A DNA stretch of 64,000 bases. Origin: Gemmatimonadota bacterium. Lineage in GTDB: Bacteria; Gemmatimonadota; Gemmatimonadetes; Gemmatimonadales; Gemmatimonadaceae. The notes beneath the pieces were generated by a model. The model did no database searches. It was given only the letters and a program-made list of their open reading frames with translations, and was not told the origin of the DNA. The position numbers were made by a program, and so were the translations under genes. Below, in pieces: positions 8,647 through 14,944 of the stretch (positions are counted from its first letter, which is position 1; every line of letters starts with the position of its first letter). The stretch spans positions 124,001-188,000 of the forward strand of contig JADJAD010000001.1 of assembly GCA_016704465.1 (NCBI GenBank), written 5' to 3'.

Positions 8647-8674
8647 TAATGGGCTCGGGCCGCGACGCCTAATG
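8647..8674 (+). promoter_or_regulatory. 28-bp element, copy 2: TAATGGG ... GCCTAATG
   Basis: Second copy of the element at 6194-6221, with the same 23-bp spacing between its TAATG words. It ends 66 bp before the ATG of the small membrane protein gene; the space between is an almost pure pyrimidine tract (about 8675-8735). Recurrence in front of two genes flanking the sigma/kinase pair suggests shared regulation, perhaps by that sigma factor. Confidence 0.4.
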
Positions 8675-8740
8675 CTCCTGTGTCCCACTCCTTGCTCGAT
8701 TCTCCCGCTCCCTCCCTTCCTCCCTCCCCCCCTCGCTCAC

Positions 8741-9103
8741 ATGAACAAGCCATTGCTTGGACTCGCCGCCGGCGGCGTGCTCGGCGTGCTCGACGGCCTC
8801 ACCGCCCTCGTCTCCGCTCCTGAGGTCGCCCCCGAGATCCTCACGATCGTCATCGGCTCCATGGGCAAGGGGCTCATGGCCGGGATCTTGATCGGCTGGT
8901 TCGCGCGCAAGGTGAACAACCTTGGCATCGGGGTCGCGTTCGGCCTGGCGATGGGGGCCCTGTTCGCGCTGCCGTTCGCGTTAGGCACGGACCCCACCAC
9001 GGGAAAGGTCTACTTCTGGGAGATCCTCATCCCCGGGGCCCTGGTCGGATTGATCGTGGGATACCTCACGCAGCGATACGGCGAGCGACCGCGCGCAACG
9101 TGA
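8741..9103 (+). CDS. Small integral membrane protein, unknown function
   Basis: 120 aa. Four hydrophobic segments are visible (about 5-22, 35-53, 60-80 and 92-112), rich in Gly and Ala, with charged loops (RKVNN; DPTTGKVYFW) and an RYGERPRAT tail. I do not recognise the family with confidence. The ATG at 8741 is the first start after a long C/T-rich leader; there is no Shine-Dalgarno sequence. It converges with the minus-strand gene at 9126. The upstream 28-bp element is shared with the DUF4287 gene. Confidence 0.7.
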   Translation: MNKPLLGLAAGGVLGVLDGLTALVSAPEVAPEILTIVIGSMGKGLMAGILIGWFARKVNNLGIGVAFGLAMGALFALPFALGTDPTTGKVYFWEILIPGALVGLIVGYLTQRYGERPRAT

Positions 9104-9125
9104 GGCGTTGCACGCCCTGCCCTCG

Positions 9126-9926
9126 TCACACGGAGTTGTCGATGCGTCGCTGCCAGACCGCGCGTTGCCACGCCTCATGGCAGCGCCGTGACTGGTGCGT
9201 GTCCAGGTGGTTGCGACCGTCGAGCAATCTCGCGATCGCCTGGTCGGTCGCCTCGCCCAGCGATTCGTGCGTGGCGGGTAGCAGGTGACATGTCCGCACT
9301 CGTATGAAGCGCAGGATCGTCCGCGTCTCTTCCCGCGCGCGTCGGCGCGCCACCAGGCCGTGATGTACTTCGTGGAGCCACGTACGATCGGGGTGCGACG
9401 ACTCCTCGGCGATCAACGTGCCGGCGATGGCCTCATCGAGCCACCCTCCGCGCTCGGGCCGACTCGCAAGCCACGCAATCACGCGGGCTTCGGGCGCCTG
9501 GTGGGGGAAGATGCCTGGCCGAACGCCGGGCAGCAGCTGGAGGTGGGCCGCCTCGTGCGACGTGAAGACACCGTCACGCTGACGCATCGAGAGCTCGATC
9601 GCCCCGGCCGAGCGCAGGGCACCAACGAGCGTCTCGAGCGTGAGAAGGGCGAGCGCCTTGGCGTTGACGCACCGATGCGACGATACGACCCGCCACCCGC
9701 CCCATGCCTGTGGCGGGCGAGAGGGCAGCAGGCGATCCGCGAGGACGGCAGCGACTTCGGTGGGCGAAAAGCCTGCGAGCTGCACCTGCGTCGTGGGTGC
9801 GTCTGCGGTGCGAAGGTCGCTCCCGGCGCTGGTGGTGGTGCCCATGTCAGCTTCTCGGTGGGAAAGGTCCCGGAGGTCGCGCGCGCGCGACTGCTCGTTG
9901 CTGCGCCCTGAACCGCGCCCGTTCAT
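9126..9926 (-). CDS. Hypothetical protein
   Basis: 266 aa (or about 239 from the internal MGTTTSAG). No family recognised. It is rich in His, Arg and Leu, has no signal peptide or membrane helix, and contains a His-dense stretch (TWLHEVHHGLVARRR) that could bind metal but fits no motif I can name. The ATG at 9926 overlaps the stop of the upstream minus-strand gene as ATGA, the best reason for believing the frame and the start; a competing plus-strand frame (9285-9911) has no such support. Confidence 0.55.
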   Translation of the reverse strand: MNGRGSGRSNEQSRARDLRDLSHREADMGTTTSAGSDLRTADAPTTQVQLAGFSPTEVAAVLADRLLPSRPPQAWGGWRVVSSHRCVNAKALALLTLETLVGALRSAGAIELSMRQRDGVFTSHEAAHLQLLPGVRPGIFPHQAPEARVIAWLASRPERGGWLDEAIAGTLIAEESSHPDRTWLHEVHHGLVARRRAREETRTILRFIRVRTCHLLPATHESLGEATDQAIARLLDGRNHLDTHQSRRCHEAWQRAVWQRRIDNSV

Positions 9927-10525
9927 CGCTCGCTCGGCGCCTGCATACGCTCCTGCGCGGCTTCACAACGCGCCCACACTTCGCCAGGGATCGAGGCGCG
10001 CGCCTGTCGCGCCAGCGCCAACGCGTAGGCGTGCCACGGATTGGGCTGCCAGGCAGCCACTTCGTACAGCTTTCCCTCGCTGGTGAGGCGGAACGACGGC
10101 GAGCTGCCCCCGACCGGGACATCGCCGTCCTCTCGGGGGCCGGGCGCCGACCGGAGCGGCGCAGCAAGGTCCCACAGCACGTCGAGCGTCACACTGTCGA
10201 TCGCGAACTTCTCAACGATGATGAGCGAATCGGCGGGCGAGTAGCCTGGACGATACGTCAGCTCCGCGACGCCGCGTCCGTCGAAGCGCAGGTCGTAGTC
10301 GTAGTGATAGACGGGCGCGAGAGCCCCCGTCCCGTCGTGCACCACCAACGCGAAGTCGGCCGGGCGTGCCCCGGGCACACTAAGCGACGACAGAGTGCCC
10401 AGCACGACTTCGCCGAGCGGGGGAGGAGCGCAGCAGGGGCGCGAATACCAGCGCCAGGCCTCATAACCAACGCCGAGCAGGGCAGCGAGCAGTGCGAACT
10501 TCACGAGCTGGGCGGTCTTCGGCAT
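9923..10525 (-). CDS. Membrane-anchored hypothetical protein
   Basis: 200 aa from the ATG at 10525; the frame is open further upstream but the internal Met gives a classical N-terminal anchor (KTAQLVKFALLAALLGVGY). The rest appears extracytoplasmic: a beta-rich region (DFALVVHDGTGALAPVYHYD, YDLRFDGRGVAEL, DSLIIVEKFAIDSVTL) and a C-terminal helical stretch. No family recognised. It overlaps the next gene (9926) by ATGA, so the two form a coupled pair. It diverges from the M20 peptidase gene across 159 bp holding a CCCGTCY heptad tract. Confidence 0.6.
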   Translation of the reverse strand: MPKTAQLVKFALLAALLGVGYEAWRWYSRPCCAPPPLGEVVLGTLSSLSVPGARPADFALVVHDGTGALAPVYHYDYDLRFDGRGVAELTYRPGYSPADSLIIVEKFAIDSVTLDVLWDLAAPLRSAPGPREDGDVPVGGSSPSFRLTSEGKLYEVAAWQPNPWHAYALALARQARASIPGEVWARCEAAQERMQAPSER

Positions 10526-10640
10526 CGGACGAGACAGTGCAGGGGACGAGCGGGATGCTCTTACCCTTTCACGCGCAGAAACGCCTTCTGAGGGCTCACC
10601 CCGCTGGCGCGCTCCCCACTCAGCCAACACGTTGTCAGTA

Positions 10641-10684
10641 CTCCCGTCCCCCGTCTCCCGTCTCCCGTCCCCCGCGTCCCGCCC
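10641..10684 (+). repeat. Pyrimidine-rich heptad repeat (CCCGTCY)n, copy a
   Basis: Five to six degenerate heptads of the CCCGTCT/CCCGTCC type running right up to the GTG of the M20 peptidase gene. The opposite strand has regularly spaced GGG runs and could fold as a G-quadruplex. Related tracts occur at 21644-21674, 21729-21767, 25231-25272 and 35761-35828. Confidence 0.8.
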
Positions 10685-11992
10685 GTGCCCACTCGCCTCT
10701 TCCTCCTATTCCTGCTCGCCGCCTCCGCGCTCCCGCTCGCTGCGCAGACTCGTCCTGCCACCGATCCGCTGGCCCGGGAGATCGAGACCCGCATGACCGA
10801 CGTCATGCCCAAGGTCATCGCCTGGCGACGCGACATTCATCAGCACCCCGAGCTGTCGTTCGAGGAGACGCGCACGGCGGCGCTGGTGGCGGCGCACCTT
10901 CGCGCGCTGGGACTCGAGGTGCAGGCCCCGGTCGGCAAGACCGGCGTGGTCGGCATCCTGCGTGGCGGCAGGCCAGGCCCGGTCGTGGCGCTGCGGGCCG
11001 ACATGGACGCCCTCCCCGTGACCGAACAGGTCGACCTGCCGTTCAAGAGCACGGTGCGCACGATGTACAACGGCTCCGAAGTCGGCGTGATGCACGCGTG
11101 CGGCCACGACAACCACGTGGCGATCCTGATGGGAGTTGCCGAGGTGCTGACCGGGATGAAGCCGCGCATTCCGGGCACCGTGAAGTTCATCTTCCAGCCA
11201 GCAGAAGAAGGCTTGGGTGGGGCCAAGGCGATGATCGCCGATGGTGCGCTGGAGAACCCCCGCCCGTCGGCAATCTTCGGGTTGCACGTCTTCCCCGGCG
11301 AGTTGGGGTCGATCAGCACCCGCCCCGGCGGCCTGCTGGCGGCCGCCGACGGTCTCAACATCATCGTGAAAGGGCGACAGACGCACGGCTCGGCGCCGTG
11401 GTCCGGCGTTGACCCGATCATCGTCTCGGCGCAGATCCTGCTGGGGCTGCAAACGATCGCCAGCCGGCAGATCAACGTGACGGCGGCGCCCGGGGTAATC
11501 ACCGTCGGCATGATCCAGGGCGGCAACCGCGGCAACATCATCCCGGACAGCGTGGTGATGGTCGGGACGATACGCACCTTCGACGCGGCGATGCGCGCCG
11601 AGATTCACACGCGCATCAAGCGCACTGCCGAGAGCATCGCCCACTCGGCCGGCGCCACCGCCGAGGTGTCGATTGCCACCGGGGGCCTCATCACGCAGAA
11701 CGACGCGACGCTGCTCGACCAGATGACGCCCACCCTGCAGCGATCGGCAGGCAACGGCGGATTTCGGATCGTGAACCCGATCACCGGCTCCGAGGACTTC
11801 CCGGAGTTCACGCGCGACATTCCCGGCGTCTTCTTCATGCTCGGCGGCTCCCCGACCGGCTCCGACCCCGCGACGCAGCCGGCCAACCACTCGCCGCTCT
11901 TCTTTGTCGATGAGGGCGCGCTGCCGACGGGAGTGCGCGCGCTGGCCAACCTCGCGGTGGACTACCTCAGGAAGAGCGGTGTCGCGCAGTAG
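10685..11992 (+). CDS. Secreted M20 family metallopeptidase / amidohydrolase
   Basis: 435 aa, GTG start, with a clear signal peptide (RLFLLFLLAASALPLAAQ) so it acts in the periplasm or outside. Belongs to the M20D group (hippurate / N-acyl-amino-acid / IAA-conjugate hydrolases): WRRDIHQHPELSFEE, MHACGHDNHVA with metal-binding Cys and His, FIFQPAEEG with the catalytic and metal-binding Glu pair, FGLHVFP, GSEDFPEF and a late NHSPLF His. These hydrolyse an amide bond using two metal ions; the substrate here is unknown. The DNA 5' of the start is a CCCGTCY repeat with no ribosome binding site. The C-terminal 60 codons have a decayed relative at 13394-13603. Confidence 0.93.
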   Translation: MPTRLFLLFLLAASALPLAAQTRPATDPLAREIETRMTDVMPKVIAWRRDIHQHPELSFEETRTAALVAAHLRALGLEVQAPVGKTGVVGILRGGRPGPVVALRADMDALPVTEQVDLPFKSTVRTMYNGSEVGVMHACGHDNHVAILMGVAEVLTGMKPRIPGTVKFIFQPAEEGLGGAKAMIADGALENPRPSAIFGLHVFPGELGSISTRPGGLLAAADGLNIIVKGRQTHGSAPWSGVDPIIVSAQILLGLQTIASRQINVTAAPGVITVGMIQGGNRGNIIPDSVVMVGTIRTFDAAMRAEIHTRIKRTAESIAHSAGATAEVSIATGGLITQNDATLLDQMTPTLQRSAGNGGFRIVNPITGSEDFPEFTRDIPGVFFMLGGSPTGSDPATQPANHSPLFFVDEGALPTGVRALANLAVDYLRKSGVAQ

Positions 11993-12030
11993 GAAGCGGC
12001 CGGCAGACGGGGGAGCACCGCGCGATTGCC

Positions 12031-12107
12031 GGTCATCTCACAAAGAGTCGCCGGTCGCGCCGGCGCGCCGCGCCGGCCGTGGGCCGTTGACCATTTGAGA
12101 GATGACC
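12031..12107. terminator. Long imperfect hairpin between convergent genes
   Basis: GGTCATCTCACAAA (12031-12044) pairs with TTTGAGAGATGACC (12094-12107) with one mismatch, enclosing a GC-rich inner palindromic region (CGCGCCGGCGCG...). It lies between the M20 stop and the stop of the minus-strand SRPBCC gene and probably ends both transcripts. Confidence 0.6.
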
Positions 12108-12108
12108 T

Positions 12109-12534
12109 TTAGCGCCCCTGCTCCGCCCTGCGCTTCAAGTCGGCGGCGAAGGTGTCGAATGCCGGCTGCAGGTCGGGGATCGACTTGGTGATCAGCGGCG
12201 CCAGCAGCCCCGTGAACTCTTCGCGCATCGAGAACTCCACGACACCGTCCTGCTGCGGCGTGAGGGTGAACGTTCGACGGCCGCTAAACAGCCCCAGCGG
12301 CATTCCGCCGCTCCACACCATGCGGCGCGGCGCATCGAACGACTGCACGGTCAACGGGAACGCCCGCCCCTTTGCCGCGCTCGCGTGCACCGTGATGCGC
12401 TCGCCCGGCGCAACCTGTCCGTCGACACGGTCCACGGTGGAGTTCCACGTCGGATAGTCCGCAGCGTTGGTCAACAGGGACCAGATGACCTCGGGCTTCG
12501 CCTGGATCATCGTCTTCGTCGCAAAGAATTTCAT
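12109..12534 (-). CDS. SRPBCC family protein (polyketide cyclase/START-like fold)
   Basis: 141 aa from the ATG at 12534, where the conserved pattern starts (MKFFATKTMIQAKPEVIWSL); the frame is open to 12570 but that stretch contains an operator. Residues fit the SRPBCC hydrophobic-pocket fold: NAADYPTWNSTVDRV, GERITVHASA, WSGGMPLGLFSGRRTFTL, FSMREEFTGLL, and a long C-terminal helix. Ligand unknown. A perfect 8+4+8 palindrome lies 9 bp upstream, matching the one in front of the ArsR gene, so I infer it belongs to the ArsR regulon although it has its own promoter. Confidence 0.85.
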   Translation of the reverse strand: MKFFATKTMIQAKPEVIWSLLTNAADYPTWNSTVDRVDGQVAPGERITVHASAAKGRAFPLTVQSFDAPRRMVWSGGMPLGLFSGRRTFTLTPQQDGVVEFSMREEFTGLLAPLITKSIPDLQPAFDTFAADLKRRAEQGR

Positions 12535-12542
12535 GGACGCAA

Positions 12543-12562
12543 TGGTAACGTGGTCGTTACCA
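12543..12562. promoter_or_regulatory. Palindromic operator, copy 1
   Basis: TGGTAACG-TGGT-CGTTACCA, a perfect inverted repeat with 8-bp arms and a 4-bp spacer, 9 bp upstream of the SRPBCC start. The core GGTAACG-N4-CGTTACC recurs exactly at 13325-13342, in front of the ArsR-type gene. This is the expected size and symmetry of an ArsR-family dimer site. Confidence 0.75.
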
Positions 12563-12594
12563 ATGTGCAATACACTGCACGGCGACGAGTCCCA

Positions 12595-13035
12595 TCAACC
12601 AGCGATGTCGCCCGCGCGACCGGCCGCCACTTCCAGGGCGGCAAGTACGCGCTGCCAGGCCGCCACATAGCGGTGGACGCGTCCCTCCCAGAGCGCCTCG
12701 CTCGCCCCTGTCGGGCTGTGCGTGACCTCGACGACGGTGCCGTCGGCCACCTGCTCGAAGCGAACCTCGACCCGCGTCGGGTGCGCCGGCCCGGTGGCGA
12801 CGTAGAAGTCGAGCAACAGGAACCGCGGCGCGTCCCACTCCAGCACTAGACCCAGCTCCACTTCCCGACCATCGGTGGCTCGCTCGAAGAAGCGCCCTGT
12901 CTCCTGCAGGTGCAGGGTGCTCGCTCGGTCGCCGAGGTGACGATTCTCTGGCGGCCACCACTCACTGATTCCGGTGGTGAAGAGCTCGAACGCTGCCTCC
13001 AGGGAGAGCGCGAGCTGCACGGAGTGCCGGATCAT
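12595..13035 (-). CDS. SRPBCC / AHSA1-like protein
   Basis: 146 aa. An AHSA1-type (activator of Hsp90 ATPase homologue 1-like) SRPBCC domain: VQLALSLEAAFELFTTGISEWWPPE, LEWDAPRFLLLDFY, TRVEVRFEQVADGTVVEVTH and the C-terminal helix YVAAWQRVLAALE. Proteins of this kind are very often encoded directly after an ArsR-type regulator in bacteria. That is so here: its ATG overlaps the regulator stop as ATGA (13032-13035). It is soluble, and what it binds is unknown. Transcribed from the operator/promoter at 13324-13343. Confidence 0.9.
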   Translation of the reverse strand: MIRHSVQLALSLEAAFELFTTGISEWWPPENRHLGDRASTLHLQETGRFFERATDGREVELGLVLEWDAPRFLLLDFYVATGPAHPTRVEVRFEQVADGTVVEVTHSPTGASEALWEGRVHRYVAAWQRVLAALEVAAGRAGDIAG

Positions 13036-13322
13036 CGCCGCGATAGCTCCTCGAGCCGCTGCAGGGCGGTCCCCCAGAAGCTGTCCACGAAGTCGCGCAC
13101 CGGGGCGAAGCCCTGCAGTCGCACCGTGTAGAGGTTGCGCGTCCCCTCGTCCATCGCATGCACGAGTCCTGCCTCCTGCAACACGCGAAGGTGCCGTGAC
13201 ACCGCAGGTCGGCTGATGGGAAATCGTCGCGCAATGTCGCCGACCGACTGGGGAGCGGCACGCAGCGCATACAGGATCTTGCGGCGGACCGGGTTGCCGA
13301 GAGCATCGAGGGCGTGCGTCAT
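13032..13322 (-). CDS. ArsR/SmtB-family transcriptional regulator
   Basis: 96 aa winged helix-turn-helix: LDALGNPVRRKILYAL, VGDIARRFPISRPAVSRHLR (recognition helix), VLQEAGLVHAMDEGTRNLYTV (wing). There are no CxC or other metal-binding Cys in the recognition helix, so it belongs to the non-metal class that accompanies AHSA1 proteins. The ATG (13322) lies 1 bp from a palindrome; on the coding strand the palindrome contains TATCGT 8 bases before the ATG, so transcription may start at or near the ATG (leaderless) and be blocked by the regulator itself. The same operator precedes the SRPBCC gene at 12534. Confidence 0.92.
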   Translation of the reverse strand: MTHALDALGNPVRRKILYALRAAPQSVGDIARRFPISRPAVSRHLRVLQEAGLVHAMDEGTRNLYTVRLQGFAPVRDFVDSFWGTALQRLEELSRR

Positions 13323-13323
13323 G

Positions 13324-13343
13324 CGGTAACGATAGCGTTACCG
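13324..13343. promoter_or_regulatory. Palindromic operator, copy 2 (autoregulatory)
   Basis: CGGTAACG-ATAG-CGTTACCG, perfect 8-bp arms and 4-bp spacer, one base upstream of the ArsR-type start codon. Shares GGTAACG-N4-CGTTACC exactly with 12544-12561. On the minus strand it includes a possible -10 box (TATCGT), so bound repressor would cover the promoter. Confidence 0.78.
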
Positions 13344-13393
13344 TACGACGATGCCAATGGTGGGTGCACCAGCTCGCGACCGATAGCGCTCCG

Positions 13394-13603
13394 CGCGAGA
13401 TCCCCGGCGTCTGCTTCGTGCTCGGCGGTTCCCCGAAGGGCGCCGTTCCGGCGACCCAGCCGGCGACCCAGCCGGCGAGCCAGCCGACGACCCTACCGGC
13501 GAATCGGTCCCCGTTCTCCCTCGACGATGCAGGAACGCTGCACGTTGGCGTGGGCGCGCTGGCGAACCTCGCGTTCGACTACCTGCGGAAGGGAGGAGTG
13601 GCG
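13394..13603 (+). pseudogene. C-terminal remnant of an M20 peptidase gene
   Basis: About 70 codons align with the last 60 codons of the intact M20 gene at 10685-11992: REIPGVCFVLGGSPKG against RDIPGVFFMLGGSPTG, and GVGALANLAFDYLRKGGVA against GVRALANLAVDYLRKSGVA. Everything upstream of this is missing. The late His of NHSPLF is Arg here (NRSPFS). Between the two conserved parts a 12-bp word (GCGACCCAGCCG) is repeated about four times (13457-13504 region), giving ATQPATQPASQPTTLP where the intact protein has one ATQP. The frame then runs into a terminator. A relic of a duplicated gene, probably truncated when the ArsR/SRPBCC genes arrived. Confidence 0.8.
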
Positions 13604-13615
13604 CCGCAGGACGCA

Positions 13616-13649
13616 ACAAGAGCCGGGAGGTTGCCCCCCCGGCTCTTGT
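13616..13649. terminator. Intrinsic terminator hairpin
   Basis: ACAAGAGCCGGG (13616-13627) pairs perfectly with CCCGGCTCTTGT (13638-13649) around a 10-base loop, followed on the + strand by TCTTCT. It lies 31 bp beyond the susD stop and probably ends the minus-strand susC-susD transcript as well as the M20 relic. Confidence 0.75.
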
Positions 13650-13679
13650 CTTCTCGTCTACTCGGCCTCCCGTCTTCTT

Positions 13680-14927
13680 CTACTTGAAGTTCGGGTTGTT
13701 GTCTCGCTCCTGGAAGGGAAGCGGATAACACGTCTGGGTGCCGACGGTGCCGAGATTCGGCCTCCAGTAGGCAGAGCCGGCGACCGGGACGTAGCGCGAT
13801 GCGGCGATCGGTTGCCGACGGAAGTCGGCGAGCCGCATGCCTTCGAGCCAGAAGTCGAAGCCTTTCTGGTCGAAGAGTTCGCGCAGCACGCTGGCGGCGT
13901 TCACCGGCCCGCTGTAGTCGGGAAGCGAAACCGACCGACGCTGGCGGTTGATCAGCACCAACTGCTGCGCCATGTCGCCCGATGCCTCGACGGCGATGTA
14001 CTCCGCCTCGAGCTTCGATGCGAGCCTGATAGGCGACGCATAGCCAGTGTACTTCTGCTGAATCACGTAGGCGCCCGCGGCGGCATCCCAGGCGTTGTAC
14101 GGATGCTGTCCCGGGGGGAGCCACTTCACGCGCGGGTCGGTCGTCTGGTAATAGGGCGGCACGCTGATCACGCTGCGATCAACGGTGCCACGCCAGAGCG
14201 CGTTCGAGAGTCGCACCCGATTGGCCAGGTCGTCCTGGAACGTGAGCATGAACGTGAAACCATCGGGCACGGCGTTCGCGTCGATGAGGGCTCCAGCCTT
14301 GTCGCCCTTCTGCAACTTGGCGCGTGCACGACCAACCAGGGCCGTGCGGGCAAGCGCGACACCAGCGGCGGAGGCGTTTGCCGTCCCGACCTCCATCCCC
14401 TTCGTGAACCAGAAGACCGCGGAGTCCAGCATCTGCGCGTTGTTCAACTCTGGCCCCGACGACAGCGTTCCCGTGCAGAAGTCAGTCGCCAGGAAGAGCA
14501 TCGCGTAGGCGCGGAACGTGGCCGCCCGGGCGATGTTGATGTTCGTCGTGGGTGTCGGGAGTTCGAGGTCGAGCATCAGCTTGGCCGAGGCGGCGGCGAG
14601 CGACATGTCCCGCCACTGGGCAAAGGCCTGGCCGTTCAACTCCGAGACCTCGCGCCGCCCGAACTCGTTCTGGGCGCCGCTGGTCTCCATGATGTACGTC
14701 TCGCCCGTGAAGTGCGAGCTGAACTGAATGAAGGTCCCCACCGCAGTCGCAAAGTTCTGCTGGACCGACGCCGACAGCGAGCCGGCGCTCGACGCGCCAT
14801 CGACCTCGGCGGCGTCGATCACGTTGGGATTGGTGACCTTGAAGAAGTCGTTGGCGCAGGCGGTCGCGCTGATTGCGAGCGCCATGCCGATCACGGTGCG
14901 CGGAAACGCGCGTTGGAACATCGTCAT
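13680..14927 (-). CDS. SusD/RagB-like outer-membrane lipoprotein
   Basis: 415 aa. The N-terminus has a basic/hydrophobic signal with a lipobox-like end (ISATAC, Cys24), so the mature protein is probably lipidated and surface-held. The body has the TPR-rich pattern of SusD-type nutrient-binding partners (RAATFRAYAMLFLATDFC, ARTALVGRARAKLQKGDKAGAL, and the late LRELFDQKGFDFWLEGMRLADFRR, typical of the family). ATG 14927 is supported by AGGAG 7 bases before it. It starts 17 bp after the SusC-like stop on the same strand, so the pair is one operon that would bind and import an oligomeric nutrient; which one is not visible. Confidence 0.88.
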   Translation of the reverse strand: MTMFQRAFPRTVIGMALAISATACANDFFKVTNPNVIDAAEVDGASSAGSLSASVQQNFATAVGTFIQFSSHFTGETYIMETSGAQNEFGRREVSELNGQAFAQWRDMSLAAASAKLMLDLELPTPTTNINIARAATFRAYAMLFLATDFCTGTLSSGPELNNAQMLDSAVFWFTKGMEVGTANASAAGVALARTALVGRARAKLQKGDKAGALIDANAVPDGFTFMLTFQDDLANRVRLSNALWRGTVDRSVISVPPYYQTTDPRVKWLPPGQHPYNAWDAAAGAYVIQQKYTGYASPIRLASKLEAEYIAVEASGDMAQQLVLINRQRRSVSLPDYSGPVNAASVLRELFDQKGFDFWLEGMRLADFRRQPIAASRYVPVAGSAYWRPNLGTVGTQTCYPLPFQERDNNPNFK

Positions 14928-14944
14928 TTTGATCTCCTGGCGCG

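Noticed and set aside
9285..9911. 208-aa plus-strand frame
   Set aside because: Competes with the minus-strand gene at 9126-9926, which has an ATGA overlap with its upstream neighbour; the plus frame has no such support.
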